A stretch of 64,000 bases of DNA from Streptomyces sp. NRRL S-1022 (GTDB lineage Bacteria; Actinomycetota; Actinomycetes; Streptomycetales; Streptomycetaceae). The notes under the pieces are model-generated. The model saw only the letters and a list, made by a program, of their open reading frames with translations, did no database searches and was not told where the DNA came from. Positions within the stretch are counted from its first letter, which is position 1. Every line of letters starts with the position of its first letter. The DNA lies in contig NZ_JOIU01000018.1 in NCBI RefSeq assembly GCF_000720135.1, positions 1 through 64,000 of the forward strand, given 5' to 3'. Of the stretch, positions 24,273-33,259 are shown in pieces. The position numbers and the translations under genes were made by a program.

Positions 24273-25634
24273 ATGTCGCGAGTGCCAGGGTGGCTCGGCC
24301 GGCTGGGAGCCGGTCTCACCGAGATGAGCGAGCGCCTCGACGAGCGCCGCGCCGAGGTCGACAAGGACCACACCGACCACACCGACCATCCCGGCCACTC
24401 GGATCGGCCCGACCACGCCCGGCGTGGCGAGGGTGCCGGGCACGGTGGGCCGGCGGCCCCCGCCGACGCCGAGGCGGCCCGGCTCGTCCGCAGGCCCGCG
24501 CCGCCCGCCGGCCGCCGCCCCGACCCGGCCGAGGCCGTGCCCTGGGGTGTCCGGGTCGCCGCCGAGGCCGGCTGGCGGCTGCTGGTGCTGGCCGGCACCG
24601 TCTGGGTGCTGATGCGGGTCATCAGCGCAGTCCAGCTGGTGGTGTTCGCCTTCGTCATCGCGCTGCTGGTGACCGCGCTGCTCCAGCCGACGGTCGCCCG
24701 GCTCACCCGGCGCGGCGTGCCGCGCGGCCCGGCCACCGCGCTCACCGCCATCTCCGGCTTCGTCGTCATCGGCCTGATGGGCTGGTTCGTGACCTGGCAG
24801 GTCATGGAGAACATCGACACGCTCTCCAGCCAGATCCAGTCCGGCATCGACGACCTGCGCGACTGGCTGCTGAAGAGCCCCTTCCACGTCACCGACAAAC
24901 AGATCAACCAGATCGCCAAGAACCTCCGCGAGGCGATCGGCGCCAACACCGACCAGATCACCTCCGCGGGCCTGGAGGGCGTCCAGGTCATCATCGAGGC
25001 GCTCACCGGCATCCTGCTCGTGTTCTTCTCCACGCTCTTCCTGCTCTACGACGGCAAGCGGATCTGGGAGTGGTTCCTGAGGCTGGTGCCATCGGCCGCC
25101 CGCCCGGGCGTGGCCGGCGCCGGCCCGCGCGCCTGGCGCACCCTGACCGCCTACGTCCGCGGCACGGTCCTGGTCGCCCTCATCGACGCCATCTTCATCG
25201 GCATCGGCATCTACTTCCTGGACGTGCCGATGGCCGTGCCGCTGGCCGTCTTCATCTTCCTGTTCTCGTTCATCCCGCTGGTCGGCGCGGTCGCCTCCGG
25301 CGCGCTGGCGGTGATCGTGGCCCTGGTCACCCAGGGCGTCTTCACCGCCGTCATGACCCTGGTCGTGGTCCTCGCGGTCCAGCAGATCGAGGGGCACGTC
25401 CTGCAGCCGTTCATCCTCGGCCGCGCGGTCCGCGTCCACCCGCTGGCGGTCGTGCTGACGGTGGCCGCCGGCGGCATGGTGGCCGGCATCGGCGGCGCGG
25501 TGGTGGCCGTACCGCTGGTGGCGGTGACGAACACGGTGGTCGGGTACCTGCGGCAGTATTCGCTGGAGGTCCAGGGGGACGGCTCGGCCGAGGCCGTGGA
25601 CGAGAACGCGGAAGACCCCGCCCACCAGGGGTGA
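24273..25634 (+). CDS. AI-2E family transporter
   Basis: A 453-aa polytopic membrane protein of the AI-2E/PerM exporter family. About 110 polar residues, with a His/Asp-rich repeat (DHTDHTDHPGHSDRPDH), precede the membrane domain. That domain has about eight helices, including paired helices at about 110-145 and the family signature GHVLQPFILGRAVRVHPLAV near residue 395. Such proteins export small molecules or ions; the substrate is unknown. The His-rich N-tail could bind metal. The ATG follows GAGGACGG. It is convergent with ahpD (24-bp gap). Confidence 0.9.
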   Translation: MSRVPGWLGRLGAGLTEMSERLDERRAEVDKDHTDHTDHPGHSDRPDHARRGEGAGHGGPAAPADAEAARLVRRPAPPAGRRPDPAEAVPWGVRVAAEAGWRLLVLAGTVWVLMRVISAVQLVVFAFVIALLVTALLQPTVARLTRRGVPRGPATALTAISGFVVIGLMGWFVTWQVMENIDTLSSQIQSGIDDLRDWLLKSPFHVTDKQINQIAKNLREAIGANTDQITSAGLEGVQVIIEALTGILLVFFSTLFLLYDGKRIWEWFLRLVPSAARPGVAGAGPRAWRTLTAYVRGTVLVALIDAIFIGIGIYFLDVPMAVPLAVFIFLFSFIPLVGAVASGALAVIVALVTQGVFTAVMTLVVVLAVQQIEGHVLQPFILGRAVRVHPLAVVLTVAAGGMVAGIGGAVVAVPLVAVTNTVVGYLRQYSLEVQGDGSAEAVDENAEDPAHQG

Positions 25635-25658
25635 GCGGGGTCCTCGCGGGGAACGGCC

Positions 25659-26192
25659 TTACTCGGCCAGCACGGCCTCGGCGTCGAGGGTGACGCCGAC
25701 CGCCTGCACCACGGAAGCGATCTTGAACGCCTCCTGGACGGTCTCGCGCTCCACGCCGGCCTTGCGCAGCACTTGCTCGTGCGAGTCCAGGCACATGCCG
25801 CAGCCGTTGATCGCGGAGACCGCGAACGACCACAGCTCGAAGTCGACCTTCTCCACGCCCGGGTTGCCGATGACGTTCATCCGCAGGCCCGCGCGCAGGG
25901 TGCCGTACTCGTGGTCGGACAGCAGGTGCCGGGTGCGGTAGAAGACGTTGTTCATCGCCATGATGGCGGCGGCCGACTTGGCGGCCTGGTACGCCTCCGG
26001 CGAGAGGTTCGCCTTCGCCTCCGGCTCCAGCTCACGCAGCACGATCGGGGAACGGGAGGCGATGGCGGTCGCCAGCACCGTGCCCCACAGCTGCTGCGCC
26101 GGCAGCTCCGAGTTGCCGATGACCGAGCCCAGGTTGAGCTTCAGGTCCTTGGCGTAGTCCGGGATACGGGACTTCAGGGAGTCGAGCGACAC
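25659..26192 (-). CDS. ahpD: alkyl hydroperoxide reductase AhpD
   Basis: A 177-aa carboxymuconolactone-decarboxylase-fold thiol peroxidase/adaptor that reduces AhpC in actinobacteria lacking AhpF. The catalytic motif [14 protein letters not shown] contains both cysteines (131 and 134) and the downstream His. Length and motif positions match M. tuberculosis AhpD. It starts 3 bp after the ahpC stop, so the two genes form one operon read away from oxyR. Confidence 0.95.
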   Translation of the reverse strand: MSLDSLKSRIPDYAKDLKLNLGSVIGNSELPAQQLWGTVLATAIASRSPIVLRELEPEAKANLSPEAYQAAKSAAAIMAMNNVFYRTRHLLSDHEYGTLRAGLRMNVIGNPGVEKVDFELWSFAVSAINGCGMCLDSHEQVLRKAGVERETVQEAFKIASVVQAVGVTLDAEAVLAE

Positions 26193-26195
26193 GGG

Positions 26196-26750
26196 TCACT
26201 CACCAGCCAGGAGGGCGACCGGGTCGAGGGTCTGCTCGCCCTTGGTCCAGTTGCAGGGGCACAGCTCGTCGGTCTGCAGGGCGTCCAGGACCCGCAGGAC
26301 CTCCTTGGGGTTACGGCCCACGGAACCGGCGGTGACCATCGTGAACTGGATCTCGCGGTTCGGGTCGACCACGAAGACGGCACGCTGCGCGAAGCCGTCC
26401 TCGCCCTCGATGCCGAGGTCGCGCATCAGCTCGTGCTTGGAGTCGGCCATCATCGGGAACGGCAGGTCGGTCAGGTCCGGGTGGTCCTTGCGCCAGGCGT
26501 GGTGGACGAACTCGGAGTCACCGGAGAAGCCGAGGATCTGGACGTCGCGGTCGGCGAACTCGTCGTTCAGCTTCCCGAACGCGGCGATCTCGGTCGGGCA
26601 CACGAACGTGAAGTCCTTGGGCCAGGCGAAGACCACGAGCCACTTGCCCTCGTAGGACTTGTGGTGGATCTGCTCGAACTCCTTGCCCTTCTCCAGCGAG
26701 ACGCAGGCGGTCAGTTCGAACTCGGGGAACTTGTCACCGACAGTGAGCAC
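26196..26750 (-). CDS. ahpC: alkyl hydroperoxide reductase AhpC (peroxiredoxin)
   Basis: A 184-aa 2-Cys peroxiredoxin that reduces H2O2 and organic peroxides. The peroxidatic Cys51 is in FVCPTEI; the C-terminal CPCNW (Cys164/166) matches actinobacterial AhpC, where a third Cys helps AhpD-dependent recycling. GTG 26750 is the start: AGGAG lies 5 nt upstream and the mature N-terminus LTVGDKFPEFEL aligns with known AhpC. It is divergent from oxyR across a 132-bp region. Confidence 0.96.
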   Translation of the reverse strand: MLTVGDKFPEFELTACVSLEKGKEFEQIHHKSYEGKWLVVFAWPKDFTFVCPTEIAAFGKLNDEFADRDVQILGFSGDSEFVHHAWRKDHPDLTDLPFPMMADSKHELMRDLGIEGEDGFAQRAVFVVDPNREIQFTMVTAGSVGRNPKEVLRVLDALQTDELCPCNWTKGEQTLDPVALLAGE

Positions 26751-26882
26751 ACGCTCTCCTTGCAGCGAAGAAACTTCCCTTTTGGGGCGTTCCTCATGGG
26801 TTGGACGTTGTCGATGTTGGCACAGGGCGCATTGATTAGGGAAATAGCTACACTCGGTCATGTTGATCGGAGGTGGCTATCA
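26751..26882. promoter_or_regulatory. ahpC-oxyR divergent intergenic region
   Basis: 132 bp, much less G+C-rich than its surroundings (for example 26830-26865, ATTGATTAGGGAAATAGCTA). It must hold both promoters and, by analogy with S. coelicolor, an OxyR site. I could not assign exact -10/-35 boxes. GGAGG (26869-26874) is the oxyR ribosome-binding site. Confidence 0.6.
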
Positions 26883-27836
26883 GTGAGTATGGGCAACGGC
26901 AAGCGGAGGCAGCCGAGCCTGGCGCAGCTGCGGGCGTTCGCCGCGGTGGCGGAGCACCTGCACTTCAGGGACGCGGCGGCGGCCATCGGGATGAGTCAGC
27001 CCGCCCTGTCGGGTGCCGTCTCGGCGCTGGAGGAGACCCTCGGGGTGACCCTCCTTGAGCGTACGACCCGCAAGGTGCTGCTCTCGCCCGCGGGGGAGCG
27101 GCTCGCCGTGCGCACCAAGGCGGTGCTGGACGCGGTCGGCGCACTGCTGGAGGAGGCCGAGGCGGTCCGGGCGCCGTTCACGGGCGTCCTGCGCCTCGGG
27201 GTGATCCCCACCGTGGCGCCGTACCTGCTGCCGGCGGTGCTGCGGCTGGTGCACGAGCGCTACCCGCACCTCGACCTCCAGGTGCACGAGGAGCAGACCG
27301 CCAGCCTGATCGACGGCCTGAACTCCGGCCGGCTCGACCTGCTGCTGCTGGCCGTACCGCTCGGCGTGCCCGGGGTGATCGAACTCCCGCTCTTCGACGA
27401 GGACTTCGTGCTCGTCACGCCGCTCGACCACTGGCTCGGCGGCCGGGAGGGCATCCCGCGCGAGGCGCTGAAGGAGCTGAACCTGCTGCTCCTGGACGAG
27501 GGCCACTGCCTGCGCGACCAGGCCCTGGACATCTGCCGGGAGGCCGGCCGCGAGGACGCGCCGGTCACCACCACGGCCGCCGGACTGTCCACGCTGGTCC
27601 AGCTGGTGGCCGGCGGCCTCGGCTGCACCCTGCTGCCGCGGACCGCGCTGAAACTGGAGACCGCCCGCAGCAGCCAGCTGCTGACCGGCTACTTCGCCGA
27701 CCCCGCCCCGACCCGCCGGGTCGCCTTCGCCATGCGCGCGGGCGCGGCCCGGGCCGCCGAGTACGGGGAACTGGCCTCGGCCCTGCGCGAGGCCCTGCGC
27801 ACGCTGCCGGTACGGGTACTGGACGAGACCGCGTGA
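26883..27836 (+). CDS. oxyR: LysR-type peroxide sensor OxyR
   Basis: A 317-aa LysR-family regulator. The N-terminal HTH (SLAQLRAFAAVAEHLHFRDA) with GMSQPALSGAVSALEE is followed by a substrate-binding-type sensor domain. That domain holds DEGHCLRDQALDICREAG, whose two cysteines nine residues apart are the OxyR disulphide pair. It senses H2O2 and activates the divergent ahpCD operon. GTG 26883 has CGGAGGTGG upstream with a 9-nt spacer. Confidence 0.94.
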   Translation: MSMGNGKRRQPSLAQLRAFAAVAEHLHFRDAAAAIGMSQPALSGAVSALEETLGVTLLERTTRKVLLSPAGERLAVRTKAVLDAVGALLEEAEAVRAPFTGVLRLGVIPTVAPYLLPAVLRLVHERYPHLDLQVHEEQTASLIDGLNSGRLDLLLLAVPLGVPGVIELPLFDEDFVLVTPLDHWLGGREGIPREALKELNLLLLDEGHCLRDQALDICREAGREDAPVTTTAAGLSTLVQLVAGGLGCTLLPRTALKLETARSSQLLTGYFADPAPTRRVAFAMRAGAARAAEYGELASALREALRTLPVRVLDETA

Positions 27837-27930
27837 GCCACCCGGCCGGGGGCCGGCAGGCAGGCCGCCTGCTTCTCTCGCGCGGTCGCGTGCCGGTGCC
27901 GGTGCCGGGAAGGGTGTGAAAGGCGGTCGG

Positions 27931-28218
27931 TCAGGCGGACGGTTGCCGGGGCGGGAGCCCGGTGAGGTCGGCCACGGCCAGGCCCCCGCAGATCACCTGT
28001 TCCCCGCTCGCGCGCCAGGCCCAGGTGTCCGGGCCGGCGAGCACGTCCGGCACGTCCGCGGCGGCCACCCGGTGCGCGTCCGGGAGGTACGCCCAGCCCG
28101 CGGGCCGGACGAGCCGGACCAGGCCGGCCCGGTGCCGGTGCGCGACGAGCCGGGCGAAGCGCGGGACGTGCCGCGGCCACTCCGCCTCGTCCGCACCGTC
28201 GTCGTCCGCCCGGGCCAC
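27931..28218 (-). CDS. small hypothetical protein downstream of the ABC transporter genes
   Basis: A 95-aa soluble protein of unknown function. It has Arg/His-rich helices (RFARLVAHRHRAGLVRLVRP), WAYLPDAHRV and WAWRASGEQVICGGLAVADL. The GTG at 28218 has GGAGGAGG 4 nt upstream, the best start in this frame, and third-position G+C is high. It lies 44 bp after the permease stop and is probably the last gene of the PadR-ABC operon. Confidence 0.65.
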   Translation of the reverse strand: MARADDDGADEAEWPRHVPRFARLVAHRHRAGLVRLVRPAGWAYLPDAHRVAAADVPDVLAGPDTWAWRASGEQVICGGLAVADLTGLPPRQPSA

Positions 28219-28262
28219 CGCCGCCTCCTCCGTCCCTGCTGGTCCCCTGCCCCTACGGGTTC

Positions 28263-30602
28263 CTACTCCGTGCGCAGGCCGTCCGGTCGCATCAGCCGGA
28301 TCAGCGGCGGCAGGCTCAGCAGGGTGACCAGGAGGACCACCGCCGCGCCGGCGCCGGCCATCGACAGGACGCTCGTCCAGTCGACGCTCACCGCGGTATC
28401 CGTCATCTTCAGCAGGACCGTTCCGAGGGTCAGGCCCACCGCCGAGGCCAGCAGCAGCCCCAGCGCGATCGGTACCGCCGTCTGCCACAGCACCGACAGG
28501 CCCAGCGTGCGGCGCCGGGTGCCGAAGGCGAGCAGGGACGACAGCAGCTTGCGCCGCTCGCGCAACTGCTCCAGCTGGGAGACCAGCAGGCTCGCCCCGA
28601 TCAGCGCCAGCACACAGATCGCGCCGATGAACAGGCCGGTGCGCAGGGAGGTGTACCGGTCGGACTGCTCGGTGGCCGTCCAGGTCCACGGGTAGGCGAG
28701 GGGGTCGACGCGCGCGGCGGTGGTGCGCACGTACTCCTCGGCGTCCGGTACCGACTCGTCCAGGCGCAGGAAGACCTGGCCGCGCAGCACGGGGGTGGCC
28801 TTCGCGGGCAGCGCCGAGGGGGTGACCAGCAGGCCGACCGGGTCGCTCTCCAGCGAGTCCCTGCGCACGGGTGCCTCGGGGATCCTGGCGGGCAGCGTCC
28901 AGGCGATCTCCCGGCCGCGCACCTCGCCCTCGGTCGGGTCGATCCACAGCCGCGTGCCCGGTCGCATCAGGGGCCGGATGCCGCCCATGTACTCGGGGTC
29001 GTAGCCCGGGTTGTCCAGGGCGAACACGTCGCCGTCGTGACAGGAGGGCAGGTGGGCGATCTCCCGGAGCGCGGCACAGTCGCCGACCGTGACACCGGCC
29101 GTGACCTCGGGTTCCCGGCGCTTGAGAGCAACCTGCGCGCTGGACAGCGTCACCGACGTCCGCACGCCCTTGGTCCGGGCGAACTCCGCGCGGGCGGTGG
29201 CCAGTGGGCCGTGGTCGGCCAGGCTGACCTGCATCTGGGCCCGGCCCGGGTCCTGCCCCGTCTCCTTGGTGTACTGGCTCTCCACGCCCGCGAACAGCAT
29301 CTGCAGCGCGATCGCACCGGCCACCGCCACCGCGATGCCGTTGACCATGCGGGCGGCCGTGCCACTGCTCAACTGCAACCGGCGTACGGCCAGTTGCCAG
29401 GAGACCGAGCCGCCGCCGAGCCGGCCGACGACCGCTTCCACGAGCCACGGCAGCAGCGCGGTCACGCCGACGAGCAGCAGCAGTACGCCGCCGACGACCA
29501 GGTACTCGTTGAAGTTGCCGTGGTCGCGGCCGTTGCCCGTCATCGGGTACAGCATCGCCAGGCCCGCCAGCGGCAGCAGCAGCCGCCACCACAGGCGCCG
29601 CCGGGCCTGCTTGGCCGTGCGCACCACACCGAGCGGCTCGACGACCACCCCGCGCATGGCGAGCAGAGTCACCAGCACGGCGGACGCCGGAACGGCCACC
29701 GCGACCAGTGCGGCCAGTGCCGGGGAGGGGTCCAGATAGCTCGGGAAGAAGCTCTCGCCCAGGACCTCGGTGGTGCCCGCCACCTGGCGTCCGATCAGGA
29801 AGAACACCGTACCGACGACCAGTCCGAGCAGCGCCCCGGCCAGCGCCTCGCCGGCCGCGATCCGCCGGGTCATCCGGCTGTCGGAGCCCACCAGCCGCAG
29901 CGCGGCCAGCCGGCGGTCGCGCCGCTCGCCGCCGAACCGCACGGCCGCGGCGATGAACACGGCGACCGGCATCAGCAGCACCACGAACACGACCAGTGTC
30001 ATCAGGATGAGCACCGGGTCGGTCTTCTCCGGCGTCGGATTCGGATTGCCGAACTCCTTCAGCCGGTCGACCCGCGTGCCGCCCGAGTGCGGCACGAGCC
30101 CGTCGGCGCCGGCGTAGTAGGCGAGTTCGTGCGAGCCGATCAGTCCGCTGTCACCGATGCTGCCGGTGATCCGGTACGGGATCCGCTCGCGCAGCAGCTT
30201 CGCCCCGTCCGAGTCCAGCAGCCTCTTCAGCGCGGGCGAGACCACCATCTCGCCCTTCGCCGGGAAGCGGCCGAGGCCGGGCGGCAGCGGGGCCTTCGCA
30301 CCCTCGGGCTGCAGTAGCCGGCCGCGGATGTCCTTGCCGTGCCACGACGTGTCGGTGACCCCGATCAGCACGGTGTCGTCCGCCTTGGCGACGGTCCAGG
30401 CGGCCGAGTAGTCCTGGCGGGCGTCCTCCACCCGGTGCCGGGCGGCCAGGATGTTCGGCAGCGCCGTCGTGAGCAGCAGCAGCGCCACGCCCAGACCGAC
30501 GCCGACCGCCGTCAGCACCATCCGCACCCAGCCCTCTCGCCCTCCGGTGGCGGCGAACCGGACGCCCAGGGCCAGGTCCCTGCTCCACTGCCGCACGTTC
30601 AT
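28263..30602 (-). CDS. FtsX-type ABC transporter permease
   Basis: A 779-aa MacB/FtsX-like permease. There is an N-terminal helix (about 28-50), a large extracytoplasmic domain, a first FtsX bundle around 200-360 (RFGGERRDRRLAALRLVGSD), further helices around 360-440, a second extracytoplasmic domain, and a C-terminal FtsX bundle (RERRKLLSSLLAFGTRRR, last helices to the end). Such systems export lipids or peptides, or resist antimicrobial peptides. Its ATG overlaps the ATPase stop (30599-30602), so the two are translated together. Confidence 0.9.
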   Translation of the reverse strand: MNVRQWSRDLALGVRFAATGGREGWVRMVLTAVGVGLGVALLLLTTALPNILAARHRVEDARQDYSAAWTVAKADDTVLIGVTDTSWHGKDIRGRLLQPEGAKAPLPPGLGRFPAKGEMVVSPALKRLLDSDGAKLLRERIPYRITGSIGDSGLIGSHELAYYAGADGLVPHSGGTRVDRLKEFGNPNPTPEKTDPVLILMTLVVFVVLLMPVAVFIAAAVRFGGERRDRRLAALRLVGSDSRMTRRIAAGEALAGALLGLVVGTVFFLIGRQVAGTTEVLGESFFPSYLDPSPALAALVAVAVPASAVLVTLLAMRGVVVEPLGVVRTAKQARRRLWWRLLLPLAGLAMLYPMTGNGRDHGNFNEYLVVGGVLLLLVGVTALLPWLVEAVVGRLGGGSVSWQLAVRRLQLSSGTAARMVNGIAVAVAGAIALQMLFAGVESQYTKETGQDPGRAQMQVSLADHGPLATARAEFARTKGVRTSVTLSSAQVALKRREPEVTAGVTVGDCAALREIAHLPSCHDGDVFALDNPGYDPEYMGGIRPLMRPGTRLWIDPTEGEVRGREIAWTLPARIPEAPVRRDSLESDPVGLLVTPSALPAKATPVLRGQVFLRLDESVPDAEEYVRTTAARVDPLAYPWTWTATEQSDRYTSLRTGLFIGAICVLALIGASLLVSQLEQLRERRKLLSSLLAFGTRRRTLGLSVLWQTAVPIALGLLLASAVGLTLGTVLLKMTDTAVSVDWTSVLSMAGAGAAVVLLVTLLSLPPLIRLMRPDGLRTE

Positions 30603-31288
30603 ATCGCCCGCTCCATGTCCCGGGACCTGCCGTCGCGTACGACGATCTCCCGGTCGGAGTAGGCGGCCACCCGGGCCTCGTGCGTGACCAGGACGACGGC
30701 CGCGTTGGCGGAACGGGCCGCGTCGGTCAGCAGCTCCATGACGCGCTCCCCGTTGAGGGAGTCGAGCGCGCCGGTCGGCTCGTCGGCGAAGATGACCCGG
30801 GGTTCGGTGACCAGCGCCCGGGCCACCGCGACCCGCTGGCCCTGGCCGCCGGAGACCTCGCCGGGCCGCTTGCCCCCGAGGTCGTCCACCTCCAGCCGCT
30901 CCATCCAGGCCAGCGCGGCCCGCTCGGCCTCCTTGCGAGGGCGGCCGTTCAGCCTGAGCGGCAGCGCCACGTTCTCCACGCAGGTCAGTTCCGGGACGAG
31001 CTGGCCGAACTGGAAGACGAAGCCGAACTCGCTGCGGCGCAGCGCGCTGCGCTCGGCGTCGTTCATGCCGGCCAGTTCCCGGCCGGCGTAGACGATGGAG
31101 CCGGAGTCGGGCGGCACGATGCCGGCGAGGCAGTGCAGCAGCGTCGACTTGCCGGAGCCGGAGGGGCCCATCACGGCCACGACCTCGCCGGGGTGGATGG
31201 AGAAGCCGGCGCCGTCGAGGGCGACCGTGGGGCCGTAGGACTTGCGCAGGTCCTCGGCGGTGAGCAGGGATCCGGGCGGCGGGGTCAT
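30599..31288 (-). CDS. ABC transporter ATP-binding protein (MacB/LolD type)
   Basis: A 229-aa ATPase with all ABC motifs: Walker A MGPSGSGKST, Q-loop FQFGQLVPELT, signature VSGGQGQRVAVARAL, Walker B RVIFADEPTGALDS, and the H-loop VLVTHEAR. DEPTGALDS is characteristic of the MacB/LolD group that partners FtsX permeases. The ATG overlaps the PadR stop by 4 bp (31285-31288), completing a regulator-ATPase-permease operon. Confidence 0.95.
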   Translation of the reverse strand: MTPPPGSLLTAEDLRKSYGPTVALDGAGFSIHPGEVVAVMGPSGSGKSTLLHCLAGIVPPDSGSIVYAGRELAGMNDAERSALRRSEFGFVFQFGQLVPELTCVENVALPLRLNGRPRKEAERAALAWMERLEVDDLGGKRPGEVSGGQGQRVAVARALVTEPRVIFADEPTGALDSLNGERVMELLTDAARSANAAVVLVTHEARVAAYSDREIVVRDGRSRDMERAI

Positions 31289-31809
31289 CGGGTCACCGCC
31301 GCACGGAGCTTGTCGAGTCGCGCGGCCGTCAGTTCCAGCCAGCGCAGGTCCGCCTCCAGGTGGAACAGGGCGTGGTCGCAGATCAGCTGGTCCGCGAGGT
31401 CGCCCTTGCGCTTGCGGTCGGTCAGGATGCGCATGCTGCGCAGGTGCTCGGCCCGCTGGACGTCGAGGATGTCGGCCGCGTCGCGGTGGGTGAGGAGGGC
31501 GAGGACGACCTTGGTGTAGAGGGTCGACTGGAGGTACTCCTCGGGTTTCTCCGGGGTGGCGAGCCAGCGTTCGACGTCGGTGATGCCGGCGTCGGTGATG
31601 GCGTACCGCTTGCGCTCGGGGCCGCCGCCGGCCTCGATGCCGTCGACCTCCACGAGGCCGTGCTTCAGCAGCCGGGACATCGTGGAGTAGACCTGGCCGT
31701 AGTGCAGCGGCCGGTCGTGACCGAACTTCTCGTCGAAGGCCCGCTTGAGGTCGTAGCCGTGGCGCGGACCGGACTCCAGGAGTCCCAGAAGAGTGTGACC
31801 GATGGACAT
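31285..31809 (-). CDS. PadR-family transcriptional regulator
   Basis: A 174-aa PadR regulator. The N-terminal winged helix has LLGLLESGPRHGYDLKRAFD and QVYSTMSRLLKHGLVEVDG, followed by the KRYAITDAG wing and a C-terminal dimerisation helix bundle. It probably represses its own operon, which encodes the ABC transporter. The ATG lies 6 nt after a TAGAGT -10 box, so the message is predicted to be leaderless. Confidence 0.93.
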   Translation of the reverse strand: MSIGHTLLGLLESGPRHGYDLKRAFDEKFGHDRPLHYGQVYSTMSRLLKHGLVEVDGIEAGGGPERKRYAITDAGITDVERWLATPEKPEEYLQSTLYTKVVLALLTHRDAADILDVQRAEHLRSMRILTDRKRKGDLADQLICDHALFHLEADLRWLELTAARLDKLRAAVTR

Positions 31810-31815
31810 GGCAGC

Positions 31816-31851
31816 ACTCTACACACGGTGTATACGCGGCGTGTATACGCG
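31816..31851 (-). promoter_or_regulatory. PadR operon promoter with tandem operator repeats
   Basis: Read on the minus strand, TAGAGT (31816-31821) is a -10 box 6 nt before the PadR ATG. Two copies of an 11-bp repeat centred on the palindrome GTATAC (plus-strand GTGTATACGCG at 31828-31838 and 31841-31851, 13 bp apart) cover the spacer and -35 region. A regulator bound there would block RNA polymerase, consistent with PadR autorepression. Confidence 0.72.
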
Positions 31852-31902
31852 CCGTGCGGGGATCGTGGCAGTGGGTGCGGCCCCGCAGGTGGGGGCCGAT
31901 TG

Positions 31903-32136
31903 TCACGGTTCCGATACAGGGGGCCGGCCGCGCCGCGGAAGCGGGCCGGTGTCCTTCGGCAGCCGCCCCGCCTCCGCCAGCGCCTTGCGCAGCAGGAACT
32001 CGATCTGGGCGTTCGCCGACCGCAGCTCGTCGCCGGCCCACCGCGCCAGCGCCTCGTACACCGACGGGTCCAGCCGCAGCAGCACCTGCTTGCGCTGCTG
32101 CGGCCGGCGCCCCGGGGTCCCGGCGGGGTCCGTCAC
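31903..32136 (-). CDS. ribbon-helix-helix-type small protein
   Basis: A 77-aa protein with an Arc/CopG-like core: QVLLRLDPSVYEALARWAGDELRSANAQIEFLLRKAL. This is a short strand followed by two helices, as in ribbon-helix-helix DNA-binding proteins. The C-terminus is basic and Pro-rich. The GTG start overlaps the SPFH-gene stop (GTGA), so the genes are co-translated. It may autoregulate through the palindrome at 33087-33100, or act as an adaptor; neither is shown by sequence alone. Confidence 0.75.
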   Translation of the reverse strand: MTDPAGTPGRRPQQRKQVLLRLDPSVYEALARWAGDELRSANAQIEFLLRKALAEAGRLPKDTGPLPRRGRPPVSEP

Positions 32137-33044
32137 TGGTAGAGGGTCCCGGTGTTGAGGACCGGCTGCGGTGCCCGGTCCCCGCACAGCACCACCATCA
32201 GGTTCGACACCATCGCCGCCTTCCGCTCGTCGTCCAGCTCCACGATGTCCGCCTCCGCGATCCGGGCCAGCGCCGCCTCGACCATGCCCACGGCGCCGTC
32301 CACGATCTGCCGCCGGGCCGCGACGACCGCGCCTGCCTGCTGCCGCTGGAGCATCGCCGAGGCGATCTCGGGAGCGTACGCGAGGTGCGTGAAACGCGAC
32401 TCGATGATCTCCACCCCGGCCGCCTCCACCCGCACCTGCAGCTCGACGGCCAGCTTCTCGGTGATCTCCTCGGCGTTGCCGCGCAGCGACAGGCCGTCCT
32501 CGTCATGGGCGTCGTAGGGGTACTCGATCGCGATGTGCCGCACGGCCGTCTCGGTCTGCGTGGCGACGAACTCGGCGAAGTCGTCCACCTCGAAGGTGGC
32601 CTGCGCGGTGTCCTGGACCTTCCACACCACGACCGCGGCCAGCTCGATGGGGTTGCCGTAGGCGTCGTTGACCTTCAGTACGGCCGTCTCGTGGTTGCGC
32701 ACCCGGGTGGAGATCCGGGTCCGCGAGGTGAAGGGGTTCACCCAGCGCAGGCCGTCCTGCCGGATCGTGCCCCGGTAGCGCCCGAAGAGCTGGACCACCC
32801 GCGCCTCGCCCGGCGCGACCGTGTTCAGGCCGCGCATCCCGATGACCGAGGCGAGCAGGACGGCCACGCCCGCGAGGATGAGCCCGCCCTCGGCGCCGGG
32901 GGAGGGTGCCGCCCCGGAGGCCGCGAACAGCGCGACCGCGGCGCCGAGCCCGACGAGGCCGAGCAGCAGGGCGAGCCCGCCGCCGATGCTGTGGGCGGTG
33001 AACTCGCGCACCCGTGGGGCGGGCATCTCGGGTATGTCGGACAT
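32133..33044 (-). CDS. SPFH/Band 7 membrane protein
   Basis: A 303-aa stomatin/prohibitin-like protein. Two closely spaced transmembrane helices (about 20-65) are followed by an SPFH domain ([45 protein letters not shown]) and a coiled-coil helical tail (about 215-275) that drives ring-like oligomers. Bacterial relatives organise membrane microdomains and affect protease and membrane quality control. It is the first gene of a two-gene operon whose promoter region carries a perfect palindrome. Confidence 0.9.
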   Translation of the reverse strand: MSDIPEMPAPRVREFTAHSIGGGLALLLGLVGLGAAVALFAASGAAPSPGAEGGLILAGVAVLLASVIGMRGLNTVAPGEARVVQLFGRYRGTIRQDGLRWVNPFTSRTRISTRVRNHETAVLKVNDAYGNPIELAAVVVWKVQDTAQATFEVDDFAEFVATQTETAVRHIAIEYPYDAHDEDGLSLRGNAEEITEKLAVELQVRVEAAGVEIIESRFTHLAYAPEIASAMLQRQQAGAVVAARRQIVDGAVGMVEAALARIAEADIVELDDERKAAMVSNLMVVLCGDRAPQPVLNTGTLYQ

Positions 33045-33075
33045 GGGTGTTCCCCCCGTTCTCGTGAGCCTAGCT

Positions 33076-33100
33076 CTGTTCTAGCTAAGTGATATCACTT
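33076..33100. promoter_or_regulatory. 14-bp perfect palindrome upstream of the SPFH operon
   Basis: AAGTGATATCACTT (33087-33100) is a perfect palindrome, A+T-rich in a very G+C-rich background. It lies 43 bp upstream of the SPFH ATG and 160 bp from the divergent PBP gene. Next to it are CTAG half-repeats (CTAG at 33070 and 33081). It looks like an operator, with GntR-type or ribbon-helix-helix repressors as candidates. Confidence 0.65.
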
Positions 33101-33259
33101 TAACGCGCCGAGCAACCCTGCACCAGGGAAAGTCGTCGGTTTCGATGGGGCGGGTGCTGATTGTCACGTCCGTAAAAGAACGGATCGGACGCCCTTTGTC
33201 ATATAGAGGGGTGTTAGCTTTCGGAGCTGACCCCGAGACGGAAGCGAGCGTAGGGACCC

